DNA of 64,000 nt, from positions 8,088,001 through 8,152,000 of the forward strand of contig NZ_LT670817.1 of assembly GCF_900129425.1 (NCBI RefSeq), written 5' to 3'. Position numbers and translations under genes: made by a program. The notes beneath the pieces are model-generated. The model had not been told where the DNA came from. It saw only the letters and a list, made by a program, of their open reading frames with translations, and did not search any database. This DNA is from Bradyrhizobium erythrophlei. GTDB lineage: Bacteria > Pseudomonadota > Alphaproteobacteria > Rhizobiales > Xanthobacteraceae. This document shows positions 42,119-51,668 of the stretch, piece after piece. The first letter of the stretch is position 1. Every line of letters starts with the position of its first letter.

Positions 42119-45100
42119 ATGACTGAACGCCACAATCGGCTGCAGGCGGGGAACCAACTCTACCACCAGGGCGGGCTGGATGACGGGACGTGGGCGTTCG
42201 ACGCCGCCAACGCCGCGTCGCTCGATGCGAGCCCGTTCAGCTTGAACAGTGGGACGCCCGTCATCTCGCCGGGCGCGGCGGGGCCGTCGCAAGTCGTCTT
42301 CATTGATTCCCGTACGCCCGATATCGCCGACCTCATCAACGGTGCTTTACCCGGCGAGCAGATCTTCGTCCTTGATCCGACGCAGGATGGTCTCGACCAG
42401 ATCGCCTCGATCCTCAAGGCGAACGATCTAAGCGGGCTGTCGGCGATTTCGATCGTCGGCCACGGCGCCTCGGGTGAAATCGATCTCGGCTCGGCCGTGA
42501 TCGACGATGCGAACCTTGGACATGACGCCGCGGCCCTGTCCGTAATCGGGGCGTCGCTGGCGCCCGGCGGCGATCTTGCACTCTATGCCTGCGACACCGC
42601 GGCCGGCGCGACCGGTCATCAATTCATCGCGGACCTCTCCGCCTATGCCGGTGGCGCCGACGTCGCCGCGGCGACGCATCTCGTCGGCAGCACCGATCTC
42701 GGGGGAAGCTGGACGCTCGATGCGTCGACCGCACCGGCCGCGCCCGCACCAGCACCATTCACCGCTTCCGCGCTTGCGGACTACAATGGCGTGCTTGGCA
42801 CCCAGCCCGGCCGGATATTCCTCACCACCAGCAATACGGAGGTGATCAGCATCGATGTCAACGGCAGCGCCGGCACCACGACCGCCACCACGCTTGCCAG
42901 TGCAGCGACCACCAGCAATTTCCATTTGAGCCTCTATGGCATTGCCAGCGACACGGCCAGCGGCAAGTATTTCGTGGTCGACGAAGCCGCCCTCGGCGGC
43001 TCCTCGTCGACGATTCTCGCAGGCAATATCAGCGGCGGCGGCGGCGCGGTGACGCCGATCTATACCTCCGCGGTCGGCGCGGGTATTTACGGCATGCGCT
43101 TCGACCCGCAGAACAGCAAGCTGTATTTCGCCCAGGTCGATCCCGGCTGGCCCAGCGTTACGACTGCGACCGGCATCTACACCATCAATGAGGACGGCAC
43201 CGGGCTCAGCAAGCTGGTGTCGTTCACCGGGGCCGACAGCGCCACTACGTTTGCCATCGACACGGCCGACAATCTGCTGTTTTTCACCAATGGCGGCTTC
43301 AACACGAATCCCGTCGAAAGCGTCGAAGTCGCAAACCTGACGACCGGCGCGATCATCTCCACGAACCTTTTCTCCATCGATCCTACCACGAGCCAGCTCG
43401 TTGGCGGGATTGACGTCGACCCCGCCAATCACAAAATCTACTGGACGACGTCCGATCCGCAAGTTTCCGGCAACAACGAGGTGTTCAGCGCCACGTTCAT
43501 CACTGGCGCTTCAGTCACGCTTTCCAATATCGCCCCCATCTACACGGGTTCGGTAACCAGCCAGCCGTTCGACGTTTCCATCGACGTCGCCGACGGCATT
43601 TTTTATACCGCCACCACGGACGGGACGAACTTCAAACTGGTCGAAGGCAACCTCAACGGGACCGGTAGTCCGGCCACGGTCTATTCAGCGAGCGGATATA
43701 ATCCGGTCTTCATGAGCCTCGAGCTAGCGCCGACGCTGACGCTGAGCGGCACGGCGCCGACCGTCCTCAAGGACGGTCCGGCGGTGACACTCGACAGCGC
43801 CGCCACCGTCGTGGACAGCGCGCAGGACATCGCCAGCGCAACGGTGTCGATCACCGGCAACCTTGCCAGCGGCGACACGCTGAGCTTCGAGAACGGCGCA
43901 AGCCACTTCACCTTCGGGGACGGTCACACCATCAGCGCCAGCTTCAGCGCCGGCGTCCTGAGTCTGACCGGCGACGCCACCGCGGCGGAGTACCAGTCGG
44001 CGCTGGACACCATCGCTTTCAGCACCACGAGTTCGAACTCCGCGGACCGCACCGTCAGCTGGAGCGTCAGCGACGGCAATCTCTCCAGCGCCACCTCGAC
44101 CAGCACGGTGCATGTGCTGGGCGCCCCCCAGGTGGCCGGCGAGGGCCACACCTCGTCGAGCGGATCTCACATCGACGCCGGCAAGACCGTTACCTTCACC
44201 GTCGCGTTCAGCTCTGCCGTGACCGTGACGACCGGGGCAAACGGCGCGCCGACACTGCAGCTCAACGACTCCGAGGTGGCGACCTATTCGTCGGGCTCGG
44301 GCACGAACACGCTGACATTTAGCTACACGGTGCAGCCCGGCGATACCCAGACCGATCTAAAAGCGACGTCGTTCGTCGCCCTGCCGACCGGTACGACGAT
44401 CAAGGACGGTTCGGGCCAGGATGCCGATCTGAGCGGTTTCACCGCGATCGACACCGGCGTGCAGGTCGACACGACCGCGCCGAGCGTGACCTCGGTCGGC
44501 GTCCCCGCCAACGCCACCTACATCGCCGGACAGGACCTCGATTTCACCGTCCATTTGAGCGAGGCGGTGACGGTGACGGGTACGCCCGAAATCGCCCTGA
44601 CGCTGGATACCGGTGGCACCGTCGATGCAACATATGTCAGCGGCAGCGGCACCTCGGCACTGGTTTTCAGCTACGCGGTGACCGGCGGCGAAGCCGATAC
44701 CAACGGCATCGGCGTCGGAAACGCCATCATTCTCAATGGCGGCACCGTGCAGGATGCCGCGGCCAATGCCGCTACGCTGACGCTCGCCAGCGTCGGTTCG
44801 ACGTCGGGCGTGCTGGTGGATGCGATCCCGCCGACGGTCGCTTCGGTTTCGGTCCCGACCGACGGTGTCCACAGCGTCGGTCAGGCGCTGACTTTTACCG
44901 TGCATTTCAGCGAGAACGTGCTGGTCACGACCGGCGGCGGCGCTCCCTATATCGATGTGACGCTGGATACCGGCGGCACCGTGCATGCGGTCTATACCGG
45001 CGGATCGGGCACGCCAGACCTTACGTTCTCCTACACCATCGCGAGCGGCAACGACGACTCTAACGGCATTGCGGTCGGCAGTTCGATCAACCTCAACGGC

Positions 45101-47959
45101 GGCACGATCAAGGACGCCGCCACCAATGCAGCGGTGCTGACGCTCAACAGCGTCGGCTCCACCACGGGCGTGCTGGTCGATGCGATCCCGCCGACAGTGT
45201 CGTCGATTCACACGGTGGACAGCAGCGCCAATAACCTCGACACCGAACACTTCACCGTGACGTTTTCGGCCCCGGTCAACGGCGTCGACGCCAGCGACTT
45301 CACATTGGTCGGCACCGGCACGGTGGGCGGCGCGATCACTTCGGTCTCCGGCAGCGGCACCACCTGGAATGTTACGGTCGGCAACGTCACCGGCGACGGC
45401 ACGCTGCGGCTGGACCTGAACAACAGCGGCGACCCCATTACCGACAATTACGGCAACACGCTCACGGCCGCGCATACGGGCGATCAGAGCTACACGATCG
45501 AACATACCGCGCCGGCAGCGCCGACGCTGGCATTGACCCATGACACCGGCGTGTCGAACAGCGACAACATCACCAGCGATCCCTCGATCACCTATTCGGC
45601 GCCGGCATCAGGCGATACGCTGCTCTACAAGGTCGATGGCGGCAGTTTCTCGGCGACGGCCCCTGTATTCGCCACCGACGGTTCGGCCGATGGCTTGCAT
45701 ACGGTCTCGGTCGAGGAGGAGGATGCCGCCGGCAATATCAGTGCCGCCGCGAGCCTGAGCTTTACGCTCGACACGACTGCGCCGGCAACGCCGACGCTGG
45801 TCTTGACGCATGATACCGGTGTGTCGAACACCGACGGGGTAACAAGCGATCCGTCGATCACCTATTCGACGCCGGCGCCGGGCGATACGCTGCTCTACAA
45901 GGTCGATGGCGGCGGTTATTCGGCGACGGTGCCGGTGTTCGCGACCGACCATTCCGCCGATGGCATGCATACGGTTTCGGTCGAGGAGGTTGATTCCGCC
46001 GGCAATGTCAGCAACGTCGCAAGCCTGAGCTTTACGCTCGACACGACAACCCCGGCAGCGCCGACGCTGGTCCTGACGCATGACACCGGCGCGTCGAACA
46101 CCGACCACCTCACCAGCGATCCCTCGATCATCTATTCGACGCCCGCGGCGGGCGACACGCTGCTCTACAAGGTCGATGGCGGCAGTTATTCGGCGACGGT
46201 GCCGGTGTTCGCGACCGACCATTCGGCCGATGGTTCGCACACGGTTTCGGTCGAGGAGGTCGACGCCGCCGGCAACGTCAGCTCCGCTGCGAGCCTGAGC
46301 TTCACCCTCGATACGACAGCGCCGGCAGCGCCGACGCTGGCGCTCACGCATGATACCGGCGTGTCGAATACCGACCACCTCACCAGCGATCCCTCCATCA
46401 CCTATGCGCTGTCCGCGGCAGGCGACACGCTGCTCTACAAGGTCGATGGCGGCAGCTATTCGGCGACGGTACCGGTATTCGCCACCAACGGCTCGGCCGA
46501 TGGCCTGCATACGGTGTCGATCGAGGAGGTCGACGCCGCCGGCAATGTCAGCGCCGCCGCGAGCCTAAGCTTCACGCTCGACACCGCCAAGCCGACGGTG
46601 TCGGTCACAGCGGATCACAATGCGCTGCTGGCCGGACAAACCGCGCTCATGACCTTCACCTTTTCCGAGGCGGTCTCGGGCTTCGCGCTCGGCGACACCA
46701 CGGTCACCGGCGGCACGCTGAGCAATCTGGTCCAGGACAGTCACAACGCCGACGTCTATACCGCGACCTTTACGCCGAACGCGAGCAACACCGAGGCGGG
46801 CTCGGTCCAGGTCAATGCCTCAAGCTACGCCGATATCGCCGGCAACGATGGTACGGCGAGCAGCATCGTCTCTTTTACCGGCGATACGCTGGCCCCGACG
46901 GCCGTGGCCACGGCCTCGCCCTCGAGCGGTACCGAGGCCATCGGCGATCTCGTGCATATCACGCTGGCGTTCGGCGAAGCCGTCACGATTGCGGGCAGCG
47001 CGCCGGGGCTGGCGCTCAACGACGGCGGCACCGCCACCTACGATGCCGCTGCGACCGTAGCGCTGCATGACGCGAGCAAACTGGTGTTCGATTACACGGT
47101 CACAGCCAGCGATGCCAATACCTCGCCGCTGGCCATTACCGATGTCACCCACGGGACGACCATCACGGATCTGGCCGGCAATGAGGCTGGCGTCGCCGCG
47201 ACGTTGACGGGGCTCGGGGTCGTGACCTCCCTTGTCACCGCGAATCCCGACACCAATCATGCGGTCGCCAGCCAGACGGTCACGGCCGATGCGGCCCATG
47301 GCGTGCTCGCCAACGACGCCGACACCAGCCCCGCCGACCATGTGGTCGTGAGCGCAGTCGACGGGCTGGCGGCCGACGTCAATCAGCCGGTCGCGGGAGA
47401 ATATGGCAGCCTTACACTTCATGCCGACGGCAGCTACTCGTATACGGCGAGCAGCGCGGTCACCGGAGAGGGCACCGACACGTTCACCTATACGGCGAGC
47501 AACGGCCATGGTCCGGATTCCACGTCGACGCTGACCATTACCGTGAGCGGCGCCAACCAGAACTATATCGAGGTCCCGTCCGGCGGTTCAGGCGCCGGCG
47601 GATACAACAATACCGTGCTCGACGGCAGCGCCGGCGGCGCCACCCTCACCGCCGCCGCCACCTTCAACGCCCATCAGATCCTGGTTGGCGGCCCGGGCGA
47701 TATCCTGAACGCCGCAAGTTTCGGCCAGGATACCTTCGTCTTCGCCGATAATTTCGGCCACGAAACCATCAACAATTTCCATCCGGCGCTGGACGTCATT
47801 CAACTGCAACAGTCGCAGTTCGGCAGCCTCGCCGCTGTCATGGCCGATATCCAGCAGGTCGGGGCCGACAGCGTCCTTACCCTGGACGCCAACCATGTGA
47901 TCACCATCACCAACACCCCGCACACCAGCCTGACCGCATCGGACTTCCATCTCGTGTAA
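42119..47959 (+). CDS. Giant DUF4347 / Ig-like repeat surface adhesin
   Basis: 1946 residues, acidic and rich in Asp, Gly, Ser and Thr with almost no cysteine, typical of secreted RTX-like adhesins. A DUF4347 domain lies at about 55-225 (VVFIDSRTPDIADLI, ISIVGHGASGEIDLGS, LALYACDTAAG). A beta-propeller-like section at about 235-540 follows (repeated YFAQVDPG, LLFFTNGG, IYWTT). Next are Ig/cadherin-like domains, with two units at 44470-45183 and four at 45505-46584. A VCBS-like domain spans about 1720-1810. The C-terminus DTFVFADNFGHETINNF is of type I secretion style. No secretion ABC/MFP genes are next to it. Confidence 0.85.
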   Translation: MTERHNRLQAGNQLYHQGGLDDGTWAFDAANAASLDASPFSLNSGTPVISPGAAGPSQVVFIDSRTPDIADLINGALPGEQIFVLDPTQDGLDQIASILKANDLSGLSAISIVGHGASGEIDLGSAVIDDANLGHDAAALSVIGASLAPGGDLALYACDTAAGATGHQFIADLSAYAGGADVAAATHLVGSTDLGGSWTLDASTAPAAPAPAPFTASALADYNGVLGTQPGRIFLTTSNTEVISIDVNGSAGTTTATTLASAATTSNFHLSLYGIASDTASGKYFVVDEAALGGSSSTILAGNISGGGGAVTPIYTSAVGAGIYGMRFDPQNSKLYFAQVDPGWPSVTTATGIYTINEDGTGLSKLVSFTGADSATTFAIDTADNLLFFTNGGFNTNPVESVEVANLTTGAIISTNLFSIDPTTSQLVGGIDVDPANHKIYWTTSDPQVSGNNEVFSATFITGASVTLSNIAPIYTGSVTSQPFDVSIDVADGIFYTATTDGTNFKLVEGNLNGTGSPATVYSASGYNPVFMSLELAPTLTLSGTAPTVLKDGPAVTLDSAATVVDSAQDIASATVSITGNLASGDTLSFENGASHFTFGDGHTISASFSAGVLSLTGDATAAEYQSALDTIAFSTTSSNSADRTVSWSVSDGNLSSATSTSTVHVLGAPQVAGEGHTSSSGSHIDAGKTVTFTVAFSSAVTVTTGANGAPTLQLNDSEVATYSSGSGTNTLTFSYTVQPGDTQTDLKATSFVALPTGTTIKDGSGQDADLSGFTAIDTGVQVDTTAPSVTSVGVPANATYIAGQDLDFTVHLSEAVTVTGTPEIALTLDTGGTVDATYVSGSGTSALVFSYAVTGGEADTNGIGVGNAIILNGGTVQDAAANAATLTLASVGSTSGVLVDAIPPTVASVSVPTDGVHSVGQALTFTVHFSENVLVTTGGGAPYIDVTLDTGGTVHAVYTGGSGTPDLTFSYTIASGNDDSNGIAVGSSINLNGGTIKDAATNAAVLTLNSVGSTTGVLVDAIPPTVSSIHTVDSSANNLDTEHFTVTFSAPVNGVDASDFTLVGTGTVGGAITSVSGSGTTWNVTVGNVTGDGTLRLDLNNSGDPITDNYGNTLTAAHTGDQSYTIEHTAPAAPTLALTHDTGVSNSDNITSDPSITYSAPASGDTLLYKVDGGSFSATAPVFATDGSADGLHTVSVEEEDAAGNISAAASLSFTLDTTAPATPTLVLTHDTGVSNTDGVTSDPSITYSTPAPGDTLLYKVDGGGYSATVPVFATDHSADGMHTVSVEEVDSAGNVSNVASLSFTLDTTTPAAPTLVLTHDTGASNTDHLTSDPSIIYSTPAAGDTLLYKVDGGSYSATVPVFATDHSADGSHTVSVEEVDAAGNVSSAASLSFTLDTTAPAAPTLALTHDTGVSNTDHLTSDPSITYALSAAGDTLLYKVDGGSYSATVPVFATNGSADGLHTVSIEEVDAAGNVSAAASLSFTLDTAKPTVSVTADHNALLAGQTALMTFTFSEAVSGFALGDTTVTGGTLSNLVQDSHNADVYTATFTPNASNTEAGSVQVNASSYADIAGNDGTASSIVSFTGDTLAPTAVATASPSSGTEAIGDLVHITLAFGEAVTIAGSAPGLALNDGGTATYDAAATVALHDASKLVFDYTVTASDANTSPLAITDVTHGTTITDLAGNEAGVAATLTGLGVVTSLVTANPDTNHAVASQTVTADAAHGVLANDADTSPADHVVVSAVDGLAADVNQPVAGEYGSLTLHADGSYSYTASSAVTGEGTDTFTYTASNGHGPDSTSTLTITVSGANQNYIEVPSGGSGAGGYNNTVLDGSAGGATLTAAATFNAHQILVGGPGDILNAASFGQDTFVFADNFGHETINNFHPALDVIQLQQSQFGSLAAVMADIQQVGADSVLTLDANHVITITNTPHTSLTASDFHLV
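44470..45183 (+). repeat. Two ~357-bp tandem adhesin domain repeats
   Basis: Each unit begins (T/I)PP-or-TAPxVxSV, passes FTVHxSExV, LTLDTGGTV and FSYxx(A/T)G and ends GSTxGVLVDA. The boundary is at about 44823. Domain type resembles bacterial Ig-like adhesin modules. Confidence 0.75.
45505..46584 (+). repeat. Four 270-bp tandem Ig-like repeats
   Basis: Units start near 45505, 45775, 46045 and 46315, each exactly 90 codons. They share APTLxLTHDTG, SDPSI, GDTLLYKVDGG, the VFAT-x2-SADG-x-HTVS(V/I)EE segment and SLSFTLDT. DNA identity between units is high, so copy number may vary between strains and short-read assemblies may collapse them. Confidence 0.88.
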
Positions 47960-48088
47960 GGCCCCGCTCGTCTGAAGGTTGAGACCGAATTTTGTTGCAA
48001 CGTGGCGAAATCGTCACAGCCACGGGCCGAGTCGTCCGATACAACGCAAGCAGTGACCGTTGGGTGGTCTGATTTCCGGGGTGGCCAA

Positions 48089-48952
48089 ATGGTCGCGAAT
48101 ATCGTCAAGAAACTGGGGCTTGCAACCGTCGCCTGGATCGCGGCGGCTTCCCTTGGTGCGGCTGTCGCCGCCGACCTTTCGCCGGCCTACAAGGCGCCGG
48201 TCAAGGCCATTGCCCCGGCATCGGGTTGGACCGGGTTCTACATCGGCGGCAACGTCGGATATGGCTGGGATTCCGGTTCATCGGGCGTATCGGCCCTTTC
48301 GACGGATGCCGCCCTGGCGCCGGCGTTGGCAGCGATCCTCGCCGCCGGGTCCTATCCGACTTCGCTTTCCCCATCGGCGAAGGGTGTGATCGGCGGCGGT
48401 CAGATCGGCTACAATTGGCAATTGCCGTCACAATGGCTTGTTGGCCTCGAGGCCGACCTGCAGGCCTCCGGCATCAAGGGGTCGGACAGCCAGACACGGT
48501 CGCCCCCATTTTTCGATATGACCTCAACCGGCGTGACCAAATCCATCGACTGGTTCGGCACGGTGCGCGGGCGGGTCGGATTTCTCGTGACCCCGCAATG
48601 GCTGCTGTATGGGACCGGCGGCCTGGCTTATGGCGAAACCAAATCCAGCTTCACAACCACCGATCTGGCCTTCGGCTGCATACCGAACGCAACGCTTTGC
48701 GCCAACGGCGCGTCGTCGGGCATCCGTGCGGGCTGGACCGCGGGAGCCGGCGCCGAGGCGATGCTGGCGCCGAATTGGAGCGTTAAGGTCGAGTATCTCT
48801 ACGTCGATCTCGGCGGCCGCTCGATGAACATTCCGGCATTCACCCTTCCGGCCATCGTGTTCAGCGCCTCGACCCCGTTCCGCGAGCAGATCGCGCGCGT
48901 CGGGTTGAACTATCACTTCGACTGGGCCGGGCCTGTCGTCGCCAGATACTGA
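48089..48952 (+). CDS. Outer-membrane beta-barrel protein (Omp31/porin-like)
   Basis: 287 residues from ATG 48089. The signal peptide ends at AAVAADLSPAYKAP, the hallmark of the rhizobial small OMP family. An 8-strand barrel is inferred from alternating strands: GWTGFYIGGNVGYGW, GGGQIGYNWQ, WLVGLEADLQ, WFGTVRGRVGF, WLLYGTGGLAYGE, AGWTAGAGAEAML, WSVKVEYLYVDLG and the C-terminal VGLNYHFDW. A loop with two cysteines (CIPNATLC) may be surface exposed. It follows the adhesin by 130 bases but is probably a separate unit. Confidence 0.88.
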   Translation: MVANIVKKLGLATVAWIAAASLGAAVAADLSPAYKAPVKAIAPASGWTGFYIGGNVGYGWDSGSSGVSALSTDAALAPALAAILAAGSYPTSLSPSAKGVIGGGQIGYNWQLPSQWLVGLEADLQASGIKGSDSQTRSPPFFDMTSTGVTKSIDWFGTVRGRVGFLVTPQWLLYGTGGLAYGETKSSFTTTDLAFGCIPNATLCANGASSGIRAGWTAGAGAEAMLAPNWSVKVEYLYVDLGGRSMNIPAFTLPAIVFSASTPFREQIARVGLNYHFDWAGPVVARY

Positions 48953-49375
48953 GCGCCAAAGCAAATATCGATCGAAGATTGTCGCCGCATCGCCAGCGCC
49001 GGTCTGGCCCTGGGCGAACTGCAGCAGGTTCCGCCTAACCGAAACACGTTCTCGTGGCCTCATGGTTCGCGACGCGCGGCATTGCTACACTTCCCTTTTG
49101 TTCGGTCGTTCCACAGAGCTGCCCGATTCACCTCAATTGCCTGGTCAGGATTGGCGCCTGACGACGGCAATCGCGACGCTGTGAGAATGCCGGTCAAGGT
49201 GTTGCGTGTGCGCGCGCGAGGAGTAGCCATCGGAGTGCGGACGCGAGTCTGCAAAATCCAATGCGTCGCCCGGGCAGCAAGCAATGCACAAAAATTTCAA
49301 AATCAGACATGTTCGGAAAACGGCCGACCGCTATTTCGTCACCCTGAATAAAAAAATATTTAATTGGCGTTCGAC
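48953..49375. other. Gene-free stretch after the outer-membrane protein
   Basis: About 420 bases. A 89-codon + frame at 49082-49351 exists, but its Arg/Cys-rich composition and lack of a ribosome site argue against it. AT content rises after 49280, consistent with a promoter for the small gene at 49376. Confidence 0.4.
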
Positions 49376-49600
49376 ATGACGCAGATAGAGTCCGATTCCA
49401 TGTTGGAGCATTCCATGGATTCGAAAAACCAGTTCTACGCTCTTGAAGTCATGTGCCGTGAGCGCGCCGCCGTGGCGAAAAAAGAAATGATATACTGGCT
49501 GACCGAGGCCGAAGAATGGGCGCAGTTTAGAAAATCCAGCGATCCATCTCTGGTGGCTGCGCAAGCATCCCGCTCCAATTCAGAGCCGCCTGCAAAGTGA
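49376..49600 (+). CDS. Small hypothetical acidic protein
   Basis: 74 residues from ATG 49376 (MTQIESDSMLEHSMDSKNQF). It is mostly helical: FYALEVMCRERAAVAKKEMIYWLTEAEEWAQF. Preceded by an AT-rich region. The sense composition is protein-like. No domain recognised; probably a lineage-restricted gene. Confidence 0.55.
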   Translation: MTQIESDSMLEHSMDSKNQFYALEVMCRERAAVAKKEMIYWLTEAEEWAQFRKSSDPSLVAAQASRSNSEPPAK

Positions 49601-49843
49601 TGTTAGCGGCGGTAATATCCCGGGGCCCTTAATCGCACCTGTGTGGAAGTACACAATTCGCAAACGAGTTAGGACCGTCCGCAAAACGTACCGGGTTGAA
49701 TAGCGGTCCAAATTGCCAGCCAGCGAGTGCCCAGGTTGGTGTTGCTCGCGACCGCCGGCGCCTTTTTGGTGTTGCAGACGGCGCAGATGTCGTAATCTTG
49801 AAGGGGCGCATTGCGCCTCATGCCGACCGGCCGAGAGGACCCA

Positions 49844-50584
49844 ATGAAAATTCGTGGAGCAATAGCTCTGGTCACCGGAGCTAATCGAGGCCTCGGTCGG
49901 GCTTTCCTGCGGCATCTGCGCGAAGCAGGCTGCGCAAAGGTCTACGCCGGCGTGCGCCAGCTTGAAAGCCTTGGCGCTGGCATCGAGAACGCCGTCCAGT
50001 TGGATATCACCGACCCTGAACAGGTGGCTGCGGCTGCGGCTCGGTGCCAGGACGTTGATCTTCTGATCAACAACGCAGGCGTCGCCAAGTTCACACCGCT
50101 GCTGGGCTCTCCAACCGTCGACAATGCGCGCGCGGAAATGGAGACGAATTATTTCGGCACGCTGGAGATGTGCAGGGCGTTCGCGCCGATCCTCAAGCAA
50201 AACGGCGGCGGCGCATTGGTCAACGTGCTCTCGGTGGTGAGCTGGTTCAACGCGCCGATGCAGGGATCATACTGCGCGTCGAAGTCCGCAGAATGGTCGC
50301 TTACCAAGGCCGTCAGGTTCGAGCTGCGAAATCAAGGCACGCTGGTTGCCGGCGTCCATGCCGGATACATCGACACCGAAATGGTCGCGGCGCTGACAGA
50401 TCCGAAGACCAGCCCGGACGATATCGTCAATCGCGTGCTTGCGGGAATTGAACACGGAGATGAAGAGATCCTCGCAGACGAGCGATCGGAAACGCTACGT
50501 GCCGAGTTGCTCGGAAATTATGCGCCGTTCGAAAGCGCCATGCAGCAGACTTGGGATGAGTATCAACGCCGGATCACGCGCTAA
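49844..50584 (+). CDS. Short-chain dehydrogenase/reductase
   Basis: 246 residues from ATG 49844, with GAGAGGA upstream. It has the NAD(P) motif ALVTGANRGLGRAFLRHL, DITDPEQV, LLINNAGVA, the catalytic Ser in VLSVVSWF, and YxxxK in YCASKSAEWSLTKAVRF. The C-terminal GYIDTEMVAAL follows. It is a classical SDR, probably reducing a carbonyl or oxidising an alcohol. Convergent with the LLM gene of the F420-linked operon, from which it is 36 bases apart; no functional link is shown. Confidence 0.9.
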   Translation: MKIRGAIALVTGANRGLGRAFLRHLREAGCAKVYAGVRQLESLGAGIENAVQLDITDPEQVAAAAARCQDVDLLINNAGVAKFTPLLGSPTVDNARAEMETNYFGTLEMCRAFAPILKQNGGGALVNVLSVVSWFNAPMQGSYCASKSAEWSLTKAVRFELRNQGTLVAGVHAGYIDTEMVAALTDPKTSPDDIVNRVLAGIEHGDEEILADERSETLRAELLGNYAPFESAMQQTWDEYQRRITR

Positions 50585-50620
50585 AGGATCCCCGCGAACG
50601 GTTTTCGACGGGCGTCTGGG

Positions 50621-51664
50621 CTATTGAAGGTGATGCTTCAGCGCATCCCCCAGCAATGCGATATCTCTGGTTGCTGCAGTACCGTCAAATGTAAGCGCCA
50701 ATTCATCGATGCCGGCGTTTGCATAGTCGGTCGCCCGCGCAATGCACTCGTCCGGCGTTCCCGTCAGCGAATAGGCCTGGGTGAATTTTTCACTCAGGAC
50801 GTCAGCCGCGTCATCTCCGGCCTTGATCCGGAGCGTGGCGGCCTCGAACTCGCTCTCCGAAATATCGGTTCCGGCGAACAGCGCCTCCTTGGCGGAGGGA
50901 ATTTGCTGGCTGAGCCCCCAGTAGTTCGGCATCATCTCGCCGACGGCGCGCTTGCCGATCCTTTGGGCTTCGTCGCGATCGCCGTGAACCGCGCAGGGCA
51001 TATACTGAACGACGCGCGCCAGGCCGTCACGTCCGGCGGCCTTGCGGCTGTCCATCACCTTCGCCGCCGAACGGCGGCCAAACTCCAGCGAACACATGTT
51101 GGAAATCAGCAAACCATCGGCGCTTTCGCCGGTCAGTTTGAGCGTGAGGTCACCCCTGCCCGCCACGAAAATAGGAACGTCTCCCCGCGTCGCATAACCG
51201 AGTTTCACGTCCCGCACCGAAAACGCCTTTCCGGTATAGGTGACTTTCTCGCCGCGCAGCAGCGGCTGCAGAATTGCCAGGGTATCCCGCACCGCGACCA
51301 CGGGCTTGTCCGAACTCGACCCGATCTTCTGCACGGACGAGCCGATGCCGGCGCCGATGCCAAGCATCGCCCGCCCGTCGGAGAGTTCGTCAAGCGCGCC
51401 GATCTCCATCGCCATCATGGAGGGATGACGGCTGAACGGATTGAACACACCGGCGCCGATGCGGAGCCGGCTGGTAGCCACCGCGCAGGCCGCCGCCGCC
51501 GGCAGCACGCCGCGCGCAAAGGCGTTTTCCGCAAACCATGCGGTCGAGAAGCCGGAGCGATCGGCCGCGATCGCCAGTTCCACGCATCGGCGCGCCGTCA
51601 GCATGCCATGCAGCCGAAGGCTGATGCGTGGCAGCGGTCGGGTCTTTCCGTTTTTCGGCGTCAT
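50621..51664 (-). CDS. LLM-class (luciferase-like) F420- or FMN-dependent oxidoreductase
   Basis: 347-residue TIM-barrel flavoenzyme: ISLRLHGMLTARRCVELAIAADRSGFSTAWFAENAF at the start, RIGAGVFNPFSRHPSMMAMEIGALDELSDGRAMLGIGAG, and IFVAGRGDLTLKLTGESADG. These are shared by F420-dependent reductases such as methylene-H4MPT reductase-like enzymes. F420 use is inferred from the cofC, cofD and npdG genes nearby. It is the last gene of the seven-gene leftward operon, four bases after the binding protein stop. Confidence 0.85.
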   Translation of the reverse strand: MTPKNGKTRPLPRISLRLHGMLTARRCVELAIAADRSGFSTAWFAENAFARGVLPAAAACAVATSRLRIGAGVFNPFSRHPSMMAMEIGALDELSDGRAMLGIGAGIGSSVQKIGSSSDKPVVAVRDTLAILQPLLRGEKVTYTGKAFSVRDVKLGYATRGDVPIFVAGRGDLTLKLTGESADGLLISNMCSLEFGRRSAAKVMDSRKAAGRDGLARVVQYMPCAVHGDRDEAQRIGKRAVGEMMPNYWGLSQQIPSAKEALFAGTDISESEFEAATLRIKAGDDAADVLSEKFTQAYSLTGTPDECIARATDYANAGIDELALTFDGTAATRDIALLGDALKHHLQ

Positions 51665-51668
51665 CGCC

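Noticed and set aside
42428..43462. Open frame of 344 codons on the - strand
   Set aside because: Antisense to the adhesin N-terminal region; composition reflects codon bias.
45505..46584. Regular 270-bp repeats considered as CRISPR or satellite DNA
   Set aside because: They keep a reading frame, code for Ig-like domains and have no unique spacers.
49082..49351. 89-codon + strand frame after the outer-membrane protein
   Set aside because: Arg/Cys-rich, no ribosome site, no domain; chance frame is more likely.
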